Below are positions 17,602 through 26,841 of a DNA stretch of 64,000 nt, piece by piece. The number at the start of each line of letters is the position of its first letter. Within the stretch, counting starts at the first letter, position 1. The DNA is from CAZROT01 sp964601895 (lineage in GTDB: Bacteria; Pseudomonadota; Gammaproteobacteria; Enterobacterales; Enterobacteriaceae): NCBI GenBank assembly GCA_964601895.1, contig CAZROT010000003.1, positions 186,001 through 250,000 on the forward strand, given 5' to 3'. The position numbers and the translations under genes are program-made. The notes under the pieces were generated by a model. The model made no database searches and was not told where the DNA came from. It saw nothing but the letters and a program-made list of their open reading frames with translations.

Positions 17602-18524
17602 CGGTTTTTTCTTTTTTCACCTCCGCCAGTAATAACCAGCGTCTGTTTACAGCGTTAATCGTTATCACCGCTTTTATGATAATAGAAATCATTGGTGGAC
17701 TGATTTCAGGCTCTCTGGCGCTATTAGCTGATGCCGGGCATATGCTGACAGATGCGGTGGCTCTTCTGCTGGCTCTCATGGCTGTTCATTTCGCCAGACG
17801 TAAACCGGATACACGCCATACTTTTGGCTACCTGCGTCTGACAACACTGGCCGCATTTGCTAACGCAGCAACGCTATTACTCATCGTTGTTTTTATTACC
17901 TTTGAAGCAATAAGACGATTTTTCACCCCCCAGCATGTTACCGGTAGCACCATGCTGATAGTTGCCATAGCAGGTTTACTCGCTAATATTTTTGCTTTTT
18001 GGGTATTACACAAGAATATCGAAGAAAAAAGCATGAACATGCGGGCAGCAGCACTGCATGTCCTGGGTGATTTACTGGGCTCAGTGGGGGCAATCGTCGC
18101 TTCCCTGATTATCATGGCGACCGGCTGGATGATTATTGACCCTATTCTGTCAGTGTTAGTTTCTGCTTTAATACTGCACAACGCATGGAAATTACTGACA
18201 GAAAGCTTTCATGAGCTACTGGAAGGTGCTTCACAGGCAATAGATGTCAACACATTGTACCAGGATTTATGCCTGCATATCCCGGCAGTCACTAATGTCC
18301 ATCATGTGCATCTCTGGCAGGTCGGTGAACAGCGCCTGATGACATTACATGTACAGGTCATGCCAGGAGAAGATCACGACCGCCTGCTGCAAAGCATTCA
18401 GCACCACCTGCTCGAGCACTATCAAATCTGCCATGCCACGGTTCAGATAGAATATCAACATTGTCAAAAACCAGAGTGTGATATTCATCAGACCACTAGT
18501 GGCGCACACGTGCACCAGCATTAA
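17598..18524 (+). CDS. zitB: Zinc efflux transporter, cation diffusion facilitator
   Basis: A CDF-family antiporter in the inner membrane, about six transmembrane helices, exporting Zn(II). The metal-site motifs ADAGHMLTDA and HVLGDLLGSVG (HxxxD in helices 2 and 5) are present. The cytoplasmic C-terminal domain (VTNVHHVHLWQVGEQRLMTLHV) and the histidine-rich tail GAHVHQH follow. It is 308 residues long and translationally coupled to gpmA by a 4-base overlap. In E. coli pnuC lies between zitB and nadA; it is absent here. Confidence 0.93.
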   Translation: MTVFSFFTSASNNQRLFTALIVITAFMIIEIIGGLISGSLALLADAGHMLTDAVALLLALMAVHFARRKPDTRHTFGYLRLTTLAAFANAATLLLIVVFITFEAIRRFFTPQHVTGSTMLIVAIAGLLANIFAFWVLHKNIEEKSMNMRAAALHVLGDLLGSVGAIVASLIIMATGWMIIDPILSVLVSALILHNAWKLLTESFHELLEGASQAIDVNTLYQDLCLHIPAVTNVHHVHLWQVGEQRLMTLHVQVMPGEDHDRLLQSIQHHLLEHYQICHATVQIEYQHCQKPECDIHQTTSGAHVHQH

Positions 18525-18664
18525 TAACAACATTGTGTATTAATGCAATCCAGGCAACAAAGTGGCATTAAAACAGCTGTCCGAGCGGCGCATTAACCGC
18601 TGAACTCTTGCTTACCTCTTTTGCAATATAGCCGCAATCTTAAAACAGCTTACTGTGTATCGTC

Positions 18665-19726
18665 TCAGATACGGTTTTCACTGTGCAGTTTTAACTGAGC
18701 GGCAAAATCGAGCATACGGTTTAATGGAATCAATGCCCTGGCACTCAATTGCTCATCAACGCGAATTTCATGCCTGTCTCCCCCCTGCTCGATGCTGGCA
18801 ACGATTGTTTCAAGGCTATTCATCGCCATCCACGGACAGCGTGCACAACTACGACAGGTTGCACCCTCACCTGCTGTTGGCGCTTCAAATAATTCCTTAT
18901 TCGGACAGGCCTGCTGCATCTTATAAAAAATGCCCCGCTCAGTGGCCACAATCAATTTTTTCTGTACTAACGTTCTGGCGGCATGAATTAACTGGCTGGT
19001 TGATCCCACTACATCAGCCATATTAACTACTGCCTCCGGGGATTCAGGATGCACCAGAATCGCTGCATCAGGATGCAGTGCTTTCATTTGTGCCAGTGCT
19101 CGGGTTTTAAACTCATCATGCACAATACAGGCTCCCTGCCAGCACAGCATGTCAGCACCACTCTTACTTTTGATATAGTTGCCTAAATGACGATCCGGTG
19201 CCCACAGGATCTTTTCACCGATGCTATCCAGATGTTCGATCAAATTAACAGCAATACTGGAAGTGACTACCCAGTCTGCACGTGCTTTTACTGCAGCAGA
19301 AGTATTCGCGTAAACCACCACAGTACGATCTGGATGATTATCACAAAATGCACTAAATTCGTCTGGCGGACAACCCAAATCCAGGGAGCACTCCGCCTTA
19401 AGCGTTGGCATGACAATTTTCTTTTCCGGGTTAAGAATTTTTGCTGTTTCACCCATAAAGCGCACGCCAGCAACCACCAGCATAGTTGCCGGATGGTGAC
19501 GACCAAAGCGCGCCATTTCCAGAGAATCAGCGACACAGCCCCCGGTTTCTTCTGCCAGTGCCTGAATATCCGCATCAGTGTAATAATGTGCTACCAGAAC
19601 AGCATTCTGCTGTTTTAACAGTTTTTTTATCCTGTCCAGGTAAACTCTCTTTTCATCGGCAGCCAGTGGTGCTGGCCGTGCAGGAAAAGGATATGTCTCT
19701 GGCCTGATATCAGCAATTTCATTCAT
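18665..19726 (-). CDS. nadA: Quinolinate synthase A
   Basis: Condenses iminoaspartate and dihydroxyacetone phosphate to quinolinate, the precursor of NAD. It contains the [4Fe-4S] cysteines in GCPPDEF, CWQGACIVHDEF and the CRSCARCPWMAMN segment, plus AHYYTDADIQ and HPESPEAV substrate residues. The start at 19726 is chosen for a GGAG site nine bases upstream; the upstream ATGs at 19747 and 19741 lack one. The partner nadB and downstream nadC are not in this window, and pnuC is missing from its usual place beside nadA. Confidence 0.97.
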   Translation of the reverse strand: MNEIADIRPETYPFPARPAPLAADEKRVYLDRIKKLLKQQNAVLVAHYYTDADIQALAEETGGCVADSLEMARFGRHHPATMLVVAGVRFMGETAKILNPEKKIVMPTLKAECSLDLGCPPDEFSAFCDNHPDRTVVVYANTSAAVKARADWVVTSSIAVNLIEHLDSIGEKILWAPDRHLGNYIKSKSGADMLCWQGACIVHDEFKTRALAQMKALHPDAAILVHPESPEAVVNMADVVGSTSQLIHAARTLVQKKLIVATERGIFYKMQQACPNKELFEAPTAGEGATCRSCARCPWMAMNSLETIVASIEQGGDRHEIRVDEQLSARALIPLNRMLDFAAQLKLHSENRI

Positions 19727-20130
19727 AGGCCGGATCTCCATTAACAAAACAACCAGAATAAAGTAACAGTGTCTGAATCGTCAAAAAATTCCAGTCAGGC
19801 AAAAATAATTCCATCACTTTCGTGTTATTAAAATGTTCAATATAGTCAATCGCTGCTCTGTGAATGTTAAAGCCAGCCTGATGGAAGGCTTTATCAGGGT
19901 AAATACACTATTCATGAAGAAAAAATATACGCGCTTTCAGAGGGATACCACAGGAGTGTAAAAATAGACTTTATTCGCAGCCTGCTGCAAAGGCAGAGAA
20001 CGAGTGCGCGCAGGAACAGAACGCAGAGCCTGCATTGACACGCAGTAATGACAATGTGAGTACCGCAGACACCACACTGGGGGCTCCTGTAGTAGCGAAA
20101 TTCGCCACCAACACCAGCTGTTTGCCGAGG
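19727..20130. other. Intergenic region where a tRNA cluster is expected
   Basis: E. coli carries the lysT-valT-lysW tRNA cluster between cpoB (ybgF) and nadA. No tRNA T-loop (GTTCGAATC) or acceptor pairing is visible here on either strand. The part from about 19970 to 20130 is more GC-rich and has one open plus-strand frame ending at the TAA near 20153, but it has no start codon with a ribosome-binding site and no recognisable family. Confidence 0.6.
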
Positions 20131-20919
20131 TCAGCTAGCCTGGAGTTTTTCTAACTGTTTCTTTGCCTGTGTAGCCATTTCGGTATCCGGATACCATTTA
20201 ATCACCTGCTGATAAACCGCTCTTGCTTTTTCAAGCTGGCCTTTCTCCTGCATAATGATACCAACTTTCAGCATTGAATCCGGACGCTTGGGAGATTTTG
20301 GATAATTTTTAACGACAACAGCATAATGATAGGTCGCATCGTCTTTATTACCCTTATTATAATATAATTGCCCCAGCCAGTAATTAGCATTAGGCTGATA
20401 GTTCGACGCTGGATAGCGTTTGACAAAATCACGAAAAGCACTAATTGCCTGATCATACTGCTTTTTATCAATAGCCAGGGCAACTGCTATGCTGTAATCG
20501 TTATTCTCATTACTGTCCTGTTCCTTCACCACACTGACAGCACTTCCTTTTCCGCTCTGCGCTTCTGACTCTGTGATTACTGCACCACCAGATGTCAATG
20601 CACCTTGTCCCTCTAAATTCCCTGTTTGTTGCTGGGAATGCTTTTGCTTTTCTATTGCCTGATTAAGCCGATACTGAACTTCCTGCACCTGTCCACGCAG
20701 GGTGTCAATATCACGTTGTAAATCTGAAAGCTGCTGCTGAAATTGCGTTAATAATTGCGCCTGAGCATTAGAAATACGCTCAAGCTGAGTTAATCGCGCT
20801 TCTGATGAATCGGAATTCGTCTTACTGACTGATGCCTGTACGCTAGTAACGCACAATAACAGGCTACCAATCAGTAACAACAGAATCGACCTATGATGAT
20901 ATCTGAAGTTACTGTTCAT
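20131..20919 (-). CDS. cpoB: Cell division coordinator CpoB (YbgF), TPR protein
   Basis: A periplasmic protein that coordinates peptidoglycan synthesis by PBP1B with Tol-driven outer-membrane constriction. A signal peptide (LLLLIGSLLLCVTSVQA) is followed by a coiled coil rich in Q and L (about residues 40-90) that trimerises and binds TolA. A low-complexity linker and tetratricopeptide repeats (YPASNYQPNANYWLGQLYY, YPKSPKRPDSMLKVG) complete the 262 residues. It is the last gene of the Tol-Pal cluster, nine bases after pal. Confidence 0.95.
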   Translation of the reverse strand: MNSNFRYHHRSILLLLIGSLLLCVTSVQASVSKTNSDSSEARLTQLERISNAQAQLLTQFQQQLSDLQRDIDTLRGQVQEVQYRLNQAIEKQKHSQQQTGNLEGQGALTSGGAVITESEAQSGKGSAVSVVKEQDSNENNDYSIAVALAIDKKQYDQAISAFRDFVKRYPASNYQPNANYWLGQLYYNKGNKDDATYHYAVVVKNYPKSPKRPDSMLKVGIIMQEKGQLEKARAVYQQVIKWYPDTEMATQAKKQLEKLQAS

Positions 20920-20928
20920 ACCATTTTA

Positions 20929-21438
20929 TCAGTATACGAGTACTGCCCGACGATTTCTGGCAAAAGCAGCTTCATCATGACCCAGTACCACGGGTTTTTC
21001 TTTACCATAAGAAACAATGGCAATTTGATCTGCCGTAACACCCTTACCCTGCAGATACATTTTTACTGCGTTAGCACGACGTTCGCCTAAAGCAATATTG
21101 TATTCTGGAGTACCACGTTCATCTGTATGGCCTTCTACCACCACCTTATAAGATGGATTATTGCGCAGAAATTCAGCATGAGCATCCAGCAGTTCAGAAA
21201 AATCAGGGGCAACGTCGTATTTATCAAGACCGAAGTAAACGGTATTATTTTTCTGTAATTCCTGCATCTTCAGGCGTGTCTGTTCCTGTGATGGCATGTC
21301 ACTGCTCATCACAGTACTACCCGTTGTTGATGTTACCTCAGCCTGATTATTATCAGTATTTTTTTTAGAACTACAGGATGTAATAACCAGAACAGGTACA
21401 GCAAATAGTAATCCTTTCATTATCTTGTTGAATTGCAT
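20929..21438 (-). CDS. pal: Peptidoglycan-associated lipoprotein Pal
   Basis: An outer-membrane lipoprotein that binds peptidoglycan. The lipobox VITSC (cysteine near residue 22) marks the lipidation site. After a short flexible linker comes an OmpA-like domain with VVVEGHTDERGTPEYN and ALGERRANAVK, which binds meso-diaminopimelate. It has 169 residues, as usual. It forms a complex with TolB and TolA and keeps the outer membrane attached during division. Confidence 0.98.
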   Translation of the reverse strand: MQFNKIMKGLLFAVPVLVITSCSSKKNTDNNQAEVTSTTGSTVMSSDMPSQEQTRLKMQELQKNNTVYFGLDKYDVAPDFSELLDAHAEFLRNNPSYKVVVEGHTDERGTPEYNIALGERRANAVKMYLQGKGVTADQIAIVSYGKEKPVVLGHDEAAFARNRRAVLVY

Positions 21439-21470
21439 ATCTTTTTAGTCCTTTTTCATTTACACATTCA

Positions 21471-22766
21471 TTATAAGTAGGGCGACCAGGCTGGCGATTT
21501 TACCTGGCCATCAGTGGCCGGAAGCCGTGCCTTAAAACGCCCATCAGTTGAAACCAGCTGTAATACTGTACCCAACCCTTGCGACGAGCTATAAATCACC
21601 ATAGTACCGTTAGGCGCAATACTGGGTGTTTCATCCAAATAGGTGTCAGTTAACCCCTGAATAACACCGGTTTGCAGATCCTGTTTGGTAATATGCTGCA
21701 TGCCATTGTTCGAACTGACCATGACAATGAATTTTCCATCAGCACTCACCTGAGCATTTTGATTCTGATGGCCCTCCCAGGTCAACCTTTGTGATGCACC
21801 ACCATTAATGTTGACTTTATACAATTGCGGGCGCCCCGCTTGATCCGAGGTATAAGCCAGATTTGCGCTGTCAGGAAACCAGGTGGGCTCAGTGTTATTA
21901 CTGCGCCCGTCAGTCACCTGATTAATCTGACCAGCCTCCAGATCCATCACGTACAGGTTAAGACTACCGTCTTTGGATGAGGCAAACGCGAGCTTTTTAC
22001 CGTCAGGTGAAAAAGCCGGCGCTCCGTTATGGCGCGGAAAGGAAGCAATCTGTTTGATGGCTCCGTTAGCCAGTGTCTGTATCACCAACGCTGCACGACG
22101 GCTTTCAAAAGTAACATAAGCAATTTTGCTGCCATCAGGAGACCAGGCAGGTGACATCAGGGGCTCAGAAGAACGATGAACAACAAACTGATTGTAACCA
22201 TCGTAATCAGAAACACGCAATTCGTGAGAAATGTTTTCTCTTCCCGTCTTCACGATATAGGCAATGCGCGTACGAAAAGCACCTTTTATACCGGTTAATT
22301 TTGCAAAAATTTCATCACTGGCAGTATGTGCAGCGTAACGCAGCCACTTTTCGGTAACTTTATACTGATTTTGTACCAGTACAGTGCCGGGCAGACTTAC
22401 CGTATCAACCAGCTGGTAAGAAACTAAATAACTACCATCGGCAGCGGGCTCTACCTGCCCCACCACAACGGCATCAACACCTGATGCTGCCCATAAAGAC
22501 GGGGTGACTGCTGACGCAGAATCTGGTTTTTGTGGTATTCTGGTGACATCCACAGGATTAAATTTTCCACTGTTACGTAAATCTGCCGCGATGATATCAC
22601 GTATGTTTTCCGGCACAGCACCCTGCCCTGCCCATCTGAACGGAACAATCCCAATCGGACGTGCAGAATCAACCCCTTGAGTAATTTCAATACGCACCTG
22701 CGCTTGAGCTACACAACTCCATAGTAATAAGAAAGCAGCCGTAACGCGAAATACTTGCTTCATCAA
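21471..22766 (-). CDS. tolB: Tol-Pal system protein TolB
   Basis: A periplasmic beta-propeller that shuttles between Pal and TolA. After a signal peptide (FRVTAAFLLLWSCVAQA), the N-terminal domain (IEITQGVDSARPIGIVPF) is followed by six repeated blades, each with an SPDG- or SPAW-like turn (SPAWSPDGSKIAYV, APAFSPDGKKLAFAS, EPTWFPDSANLAYTSD). It has 431 residues. It lies between tolA and pal on the same strand, the standard order, and shows no defects. Confidence 0.98.
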   Translation of the reverse strand: MMKQVFRVTAAFLLLWSCVAQAQVRIEITQGVDSARPIGIVPFRWAGQGAVPENIRDIIAADLRNSGKFNPVDVTRIPQKPDSASAVTPSLWAASGVDAVVVGQVEPAADGSYLVSYQLVDTVSLPGTVLVQNQYKVTEKWLRYAAHTASDEIFAKLTGIKGAFRTRIAYIVKTGRENISHELRVSDYDGYNQFVVHRSSEPLMSPAWSPDGSKIAYVTFESRRAALVIQTLANGAIKQIASFPRHNGAPAFSPDGKKLAFASSKDGSLNLYVMDLEAGQINQVTDGRSNNTEPTWFPDSANLAYTSDQAGRPQLYKVNINGGASQRLTWEGHQNQNAQVSADGKFIVMVSSNNGMQHITKQDLQTGVIQGLTDTYLDETPSIAPNGTMVIYSSSQGLGTVLQLVSTDGRFKARLPATDGQVKSPAWSPYL

Positions 22767-22891
22767 TATCTCCCTTAACTCAATTCAGCCCCTGTCACCT
22801 GCAGCAGGACGCACTATAACGCCCGGATATCCGCGCACAAAATCACCTATTACTCCCGTCACAGACAGCAAAAAAAGCGGTTATTTCAGAA

Positions 22892-23899
22892 TTATTCCGG
22901 TTTAAAAACCAGCGATGCGTCCTTAAACATATCATACAGTTCCTGACTGGGAGGTTTTGGTATCCTGGCCTGTTTTGCGGCCACAACTGCTGCTTTACAC
23001 AAAGCAGGATCACCACCTTCAGCAATGACATCAATGACTCTGCCATCCGGTGCCAGCTTAATACGCAAATCACAAATGCGACCTTTAAACAGCGTTGCGT
23101 CATGAAAATTAGCTTCAATGGCCGTTTTTATCTGTGAGAGATAACTGTTGATTTCAGTCGTGGATGCACCGCTTTTTTTCCCACTCTGTTTGTCAGAAGA
23201 ACTCGTGGTGGCACCAGACTGCGGCGCATGTTTAGATGAAGCCAGGCTGCCAAATAATTCATCAATATCACTGGACTGCTTTGCCGCTGCATCCGATTTT
23301 TTACTGGCAACATCGGCTTTCTTTTTAGCTTCAGCACCCGCCTTTGGACTACGCTTCTCTTCGGCTTTTTTTTGTTTTATTTCTGCCTGTGCCTGTTTAA
23401 CTTCCGCTTCACGCTGTTTTTTTCTGGCCGCGTCCACGGCTGCTTCTGCCTGTTTTTGTTCTTCTCTGGCTTTTGCCGCCATGGCCTGTGCCTGTTTTTG
23501 CTGCTCAGCAAGACGTTTCTGCTGTTCAAGCGCTTTGTGTTGTGCGTCTTCGATAGCCTGCTGGGCCTGCAGACGCTCTTTTTCCAGTTCTTTTAAGCGT
23601 TGTTGTTCAGCGAGCTGTTTTTGCTGCAGTTCTTCTGCCTGACGTAATGCTTTCTGCTGACGCTGCTCTTCAGCACGCTGCATATCAATCTGTTGCTGCT
23701 GTTGTCGTTTGTATTGCTGCACTGCGGCACCGGGATCCACCATAACGGCATCTATAATAGTACCTTGCGCACCACCCTCTATTATTACTTCCTGTTCGTA
23801 AGATAGCCAAATCAGTAAGGCTATTAATAACAGATGCAAAGCGGCCGAAACTAAAATTGCACGTTTCAGTTTATCGCTTTGCTGAATTTTTTTTTCCAC
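22892..23899 (-). CDS. tolA: Tol-Pal system protein TolA
   Basis: The inner-membrane energy transmitter linking TolQR to TolB/Pal. One N-terminal membrane helix (AALHLLLIALLIWLSYE) is followed by a long Q/K/E/A-rich alpha-helical stalk (about residues 55-200) and a globular C-terminal domain (AIEANFHDATLFKGRICDLRIKL) with paired cysteines. At 335 residues it is shorter than E. coli TolA (421); the loss is in the helical stalk, a part whose length varies between species. Function should be kept. Confidence 0.95.
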   Translation of the reverse strand: MEKKIQQSDKLKRAILVSAALHLLLIALLIWLSYEQEVIIEGGAQGTIIDAVMVDPGAAVQQYKRQQQQQIDMQRAEEQRQQKALRQAEELQQKQLAEQQRLKELEKERLQAQQAIEDAQHKALEQQKRLAEQQKQAQAMAAKAREEQKQAEAAVDAARKKQREAEVKQAQAEIKQKKAEEKRSPKAGAEAKKKADVASKKSDAAAKQSSDIDELFGSLASSKHAPQSGATTSSSDKQSGKKSGASTTEINSYLSQIKTAIEANFHDATLFKGRICDLRIKLAPDGRVIDVIAEGGDPALCKAAVVAAKQARIPKPPSQELYDMFKDASLVFKPE

Positions 23900-23997
23900 A
23901 GTTCAATGTCCAAAAACAGGGCTCCCTAAACCTGATACCTGCAAAACAGCCTGTTTTAATAAAAAATCACACCACAGGGATGGCATGAATTTAGATG

Positions 23998-24426
23998 TTA
24001 TATTGGCTGAGTCATCAAACCTACCGAAGTCACGCCCGCTTTATGTAACATATTGAGTGCCTTGATAATTTCATCGTAAGGCACTTCTCTGGCGCCCGCA
24101 ATAAGAAACGCGGTTTTCGGATTAGCGCTTAAATAGGCTTTGGCCTGTGAGATGACTTGTGATTGCGGCAACTGCTCACGACGCTCCCTGTCAGCCACAA
24201 TGCTGTATTGTCCGATACCTGAAACTTCGATGATAACAGGCAGGTTATCAGTACCGGATACGGTTTTCGCATTAACTGCCTCTGGTAAATCAACCTCAAC
24301 GCTCTCCATAATAACCGGCGCTGTAGCCATAAAAATCAGCAACAGTACCAGCAACACATCCAGCAGAGGAACAATATTAATCTCTGACTTCAGCTCACAA
24401 CGGCCACGTCTGTGTCTTCGTGCCAT
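23998..24426 (-). CDS. tolR: Tol-Pal system protein TolR
   Basis: An inner-membrane protein related to ExbD and MotB that forms the TolQ-TolR proton channel. One helix (INIVPLLDVLLVLLLIFMAT) carries the essential aspartate. The periplasmic domain follows. The ATG at 24426 (MARRHRRGRCELKSEINIVP) starts one base after the tolQ stop and matches E. coli; the upstream in-frame ATGs would lie inside tolQ. It has 142 residues. Confidence 0.96.
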   Translation of the reverse strand: MARRHRRGRCELKSEINIVPLLDVLLVLLLIFMATAPVIMESVEVDLPEAVNAKTVSGTDNLPVIIEVSGIGQYSIVADRERREQLPQSQVISQAKAYLSANPKTAFLIAGAREVPYDEIIKALNMLHKAGVTSVGLMTQPI

Positions 24427-24427
24427 C

Positions 24428-25123
24428 TCATTCCTGCCTTTTATTTTCACCATCGGCAAAAGCCTGACGATGCAGTATGGCAATCAATTCCTCCATAAAG
24501 TTATCATAACCCTGTTCAAGCTTGTTTATTTTTTGATTAAGGCGATTGTATGCCATAACAGCAGGAATGGCAGCAAACAACCCGATGGCTGTTGCTATTA
24601 ATGCTTCCGCAATACCGGGAGCTACCATCTGTAATGTCGCCTGCTTAGCAGCACCCAGCGCAATAAACGCATGCATGATGCCCCAGACGGTACCAAACAA
24701 ACCGATATAGGGGCTCACCGAACCTACAGTTCCCAGGAATGGAATGCGATTTTCCAGCATCTCAAGCCGGCGATTCATCGAAATGCGCATAGCGCGCGTG
24801 GCACCATCCATTGCAGCTTCTGGCGCACTGCTATTGGCACGATGCAGGCGGGCAAACTCTTTAAATCCGGAATAAAAAATATGTTCCGCACCCGTCAGGT
24901 GATCACGGCGCGCCTGGCTTGCCTGGTACAGACGTGATAATTCAACCCCAGACCAGAATTTATCTTCAAAAACATCTGCGTCACGAGTAGCTTTATTAAG
25001 AACACGCGTTTTCTGAATAATAATCGCCCATGAAACAACAGAAAAACAGAAAAGTATCAACATCACAAGCTTAACGACAAGACTTGCCTTTAAGAATAGA
25101 TCAAGGATATTCATTTTTGTCAC
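24428..25123 (-). CDS. tolQ: Tol-Pal system protein TolQ
   Basis: An inner-membrane protein of the MotA/TolQ/ExbB family with three transmembrane helices. It assembles with TolR into the proton-driven motor that powers TolA. Conserved text includes MNILDLFLKASLVVKL, the GTVGSVSPYIGLFGTVWGI pore-helix segment and APGIAEALIATAIGLFAAIPAVMAYN. It has 231 residues. It overlaps ybgC by four bases (ATGA), so the two genes are cotranslated. Confidence 0.98.
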   Translation of the reverse strand: MTKMNILDLFLKASLVVKLVMLILFCFSVVSWAIIIQKTRVLNKATRDADVFEDKFWSGVELSRLYQASQARRDHLTGAEHIFYSGFKEFARLHRANSSAPEAAMDGATRAMRISMNRRLEMLENRIPFLGTVGSVSPYIGLFGTVWGIMHAFIALGAAKQATLQMVAPGIAEALIATAIGLFAAIPAVMAYNRLNQKINKLEQGYDNFMEELIAILHRQAFADGENKRQE

Positions 25124-25542
25124 CGCTTAAATGCTGCGATAATGGACTGAGGGAGCGCAACAGGCTTCATTTTATCGGGGCTGACACACACAACCAGTAC
25201 CTCTGCATCACTCAACCTATTGCCATGTGAATCGAGAATGCGTTGCGCAAACGTCAGGGCGGTCCTGCGTATTACCGTGACATCGCTCTGTATATCCAGT
25301 AAGTCATCAAGACGTGCCGGGGCCAGATAATTGACTGTCATGCTACGCACAGCGAAAGCCATGGACTCCTCATGAAGCAGCTGCTGCTGATGTAAATTCA
25401 GCTGTCGCAGCATTTCAGTACGGGCACGTTCATAAAAGGCAAGGTAGCGCGCGTGATAGACCACGCCACCCGCATCGGTATCTTCATAATAAACACGCAC
25501 TGACCAGCGAAAAGACGTCTCACTCACCCGAAATCTCAGCAC
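25120..25542 (-). CDS. ybgC: Acyl-CoA thioesterase YbgC
   Basis: A hotdog-fold thioesterase encoded at the head of the Tol-Pal cluster and thought to act in phospholipid-linked acyl metabolism. The family motif YYEDTDAGGVVYHARYLAFYERART contains the catalytic aspartate, and MTVNYLAPARLDD follows. It has 140 residues, with a start at 25542; a later start within the first dozen residues is possible. The upstream cydABX-ybgE genes of E. coli are not next to it here. Confidence 0.95.
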   Translation of the reverse strand: MLRFRVSETSFRWSVRVYYEDTDAGGVVYHARYLAFYERARTEMLRQLNLHQQQLLHEESMAFAVRSMTVNYLAPARLDDLLDIQSDVTVIRRTALTFAQRILDSHGNRLSDAEVLVVCVSPDKMKPVALPQSIIAAFKR

Positions 25543-25839
25543 TATAAATTAACTGCTACACTATACCCACAAGTGAGTACCTTTAAAATGATTTATTGCG
25601 CCAGAGCAGCTAAACGCCGACAGGGGTTGAGTGCTCATGACAGCTGCGTAACACCAGCTTTAATCAGCGTAGTTCCGGATATTACCCCTCCTGCCACAAA
25701 CCGTATTTTATCCGTGTATTTCAAAATACGCATAAAATAACAAGCCGCGCTTTGAGTATTAATTGCTATCCTGTTTTAAATTTTCTTACAATGTCTGTGT
25801 TTTTTGATTTAAAAAAGAGACAAAATCAGGAAAACAACT

Positions 25840-26841
25840 ATGAAAATAGTAGTTAAAAATCCCGTTGTTACCCGTATTTTTGTCGTAGCTGTATGCCTTT
25901 TTGCTGTAATAACCGTGCTGATAAATGTATTGAACATAGCGCCGGTACAGGCAAAAGACAGCATCATTGTGCGTGTTGGTTCAAAAATGGATACTGAAGG
26001 CGCGCTGCTCGGCAACATTATCCTGCAAATACTGGAAGCAAATGGCATCAAAACAACGAGCAGAATTCAGCTTGGTAGTACTGGCATTCTGCGTAGCGCT
26101 ATTATTGCCGGTGAAATAGACATTTATCCGGAATATACCGGAAACGGTGCTCTTTTTTTCTCCGATGGCGCTAATCCGTCGTGGAAAAATCCGCAGGGTG
26201 GCTATGAAACCGTAAAAAGGCTGGATTACAAAAAAAATAAATTAGTGTGGCTGACACCAGCACCGGCAAATAATGCCTGGACAATTGCTATCCGCCAGGA
26301 CCTGGCACAGGCTAATAACATAAAAACATTGAATGAGTTAAGCCAGTGGATTGCCAGCGGTGGTAAATTTAAACTGGCTGCCTCGGCAGAATTTATTGAG
26401 CGTTCTGATGCCTTACCCGCTTTTGAAGAGGCTTACGGCTTTAAAGTGAAGCCACATCAACTCCTGTCACTGGCAGGGGGAAATACCGCGCTAATGCTCA
26501 ATGCAGCTGCACAAAATACGTCTGGGGTGAATCTGGCGCTGGCCTATCGCACCGATGGTCAGGTCAGCGCGTTAGGATTACGAACACTGGAAGATACCAA
26601 AGGGATACAGGCAGTTTATGCGCCGGCACCCGTTATTCGCGAAACGATATTAAAGGCATATCCCGCAATCCCAGAGCTTCTGAAGCCCGTCTTTACTACT
26701 TTAGATGATAAGATGTTACAAAAACTTAATGCCTTGATCGTGTTGGAGGGACAGGATGTAAAAAAAGTGGTGGCCCGTTATTTGCAGGAAAACGGTTTTT
26801 TAGCGGCTTCATCACCCCGGATTAATGGAGCAATACATTGA
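25840..26841 (+). CDS. osmF: Osmoprotectant-type ABC transporter, substrate-binding protein OsmF
   Basis: A periplasmic binding protein of the OpuAC/ProX-type family, related to E. coli OsmF (YehZ), likely for glycine betaine or similar compounds. An N-terminal hydrophobic segment and export signal (VAVCLFAVITVLINVLNIAPVQA) precede IIVRVGSKMDTEGALLGNI, the start of the mature domain. GEIDIYPEYTGNGA and VNLALAYRTDGQ are family landmarks. It has 333 residues, and an AGGA site lies upstream. It heads a four-gene operon; E. coli osmF is RpoS-controlled, which is likely but not shown here. Confidence 0.92.
   Translation: MKIVVKNPVVTRIFVVAVCLFAVITVLINVLNIAPVQAKDSIIVRVGSKMDTEGALLGNIILQILEANGIKTTSRIQLGSTGILRSAIIAGEIDIYPEYTGNGALFFSDGANPSWKNPQGGYETVKRLDYKKNKLVWLTPAPANNAWTIAIRQDLAQANNIKTLNELSQWIASGGKFKLAASAEFIERSDALPAFEEAYGFKVKPHQLLSLAGGNTALMLNAAAQNTSGVNLALAYRTDGQVSALGLRTLEDTKGIQAVYAPAPVIRETILKAYPAIPELLKPVFTTLDDKMLQKLNALIVLEGQDVKKVVARYLQENGFLAASSPRINGAIH

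Noticed and set aside
19970..20153. Open plus-strand frame ending near the cpoB stop
   Set aside because: No start codon with a ribosome-binding site and no recognisable protein family; kept only as an unexplained stretch.
23148..23642. Long cysteine- and serine-rich plus-strand frame
   Set aside because: It is the antisense shadow of the repetitive tolA stalk; such regions give long artefact frames on the other strand.
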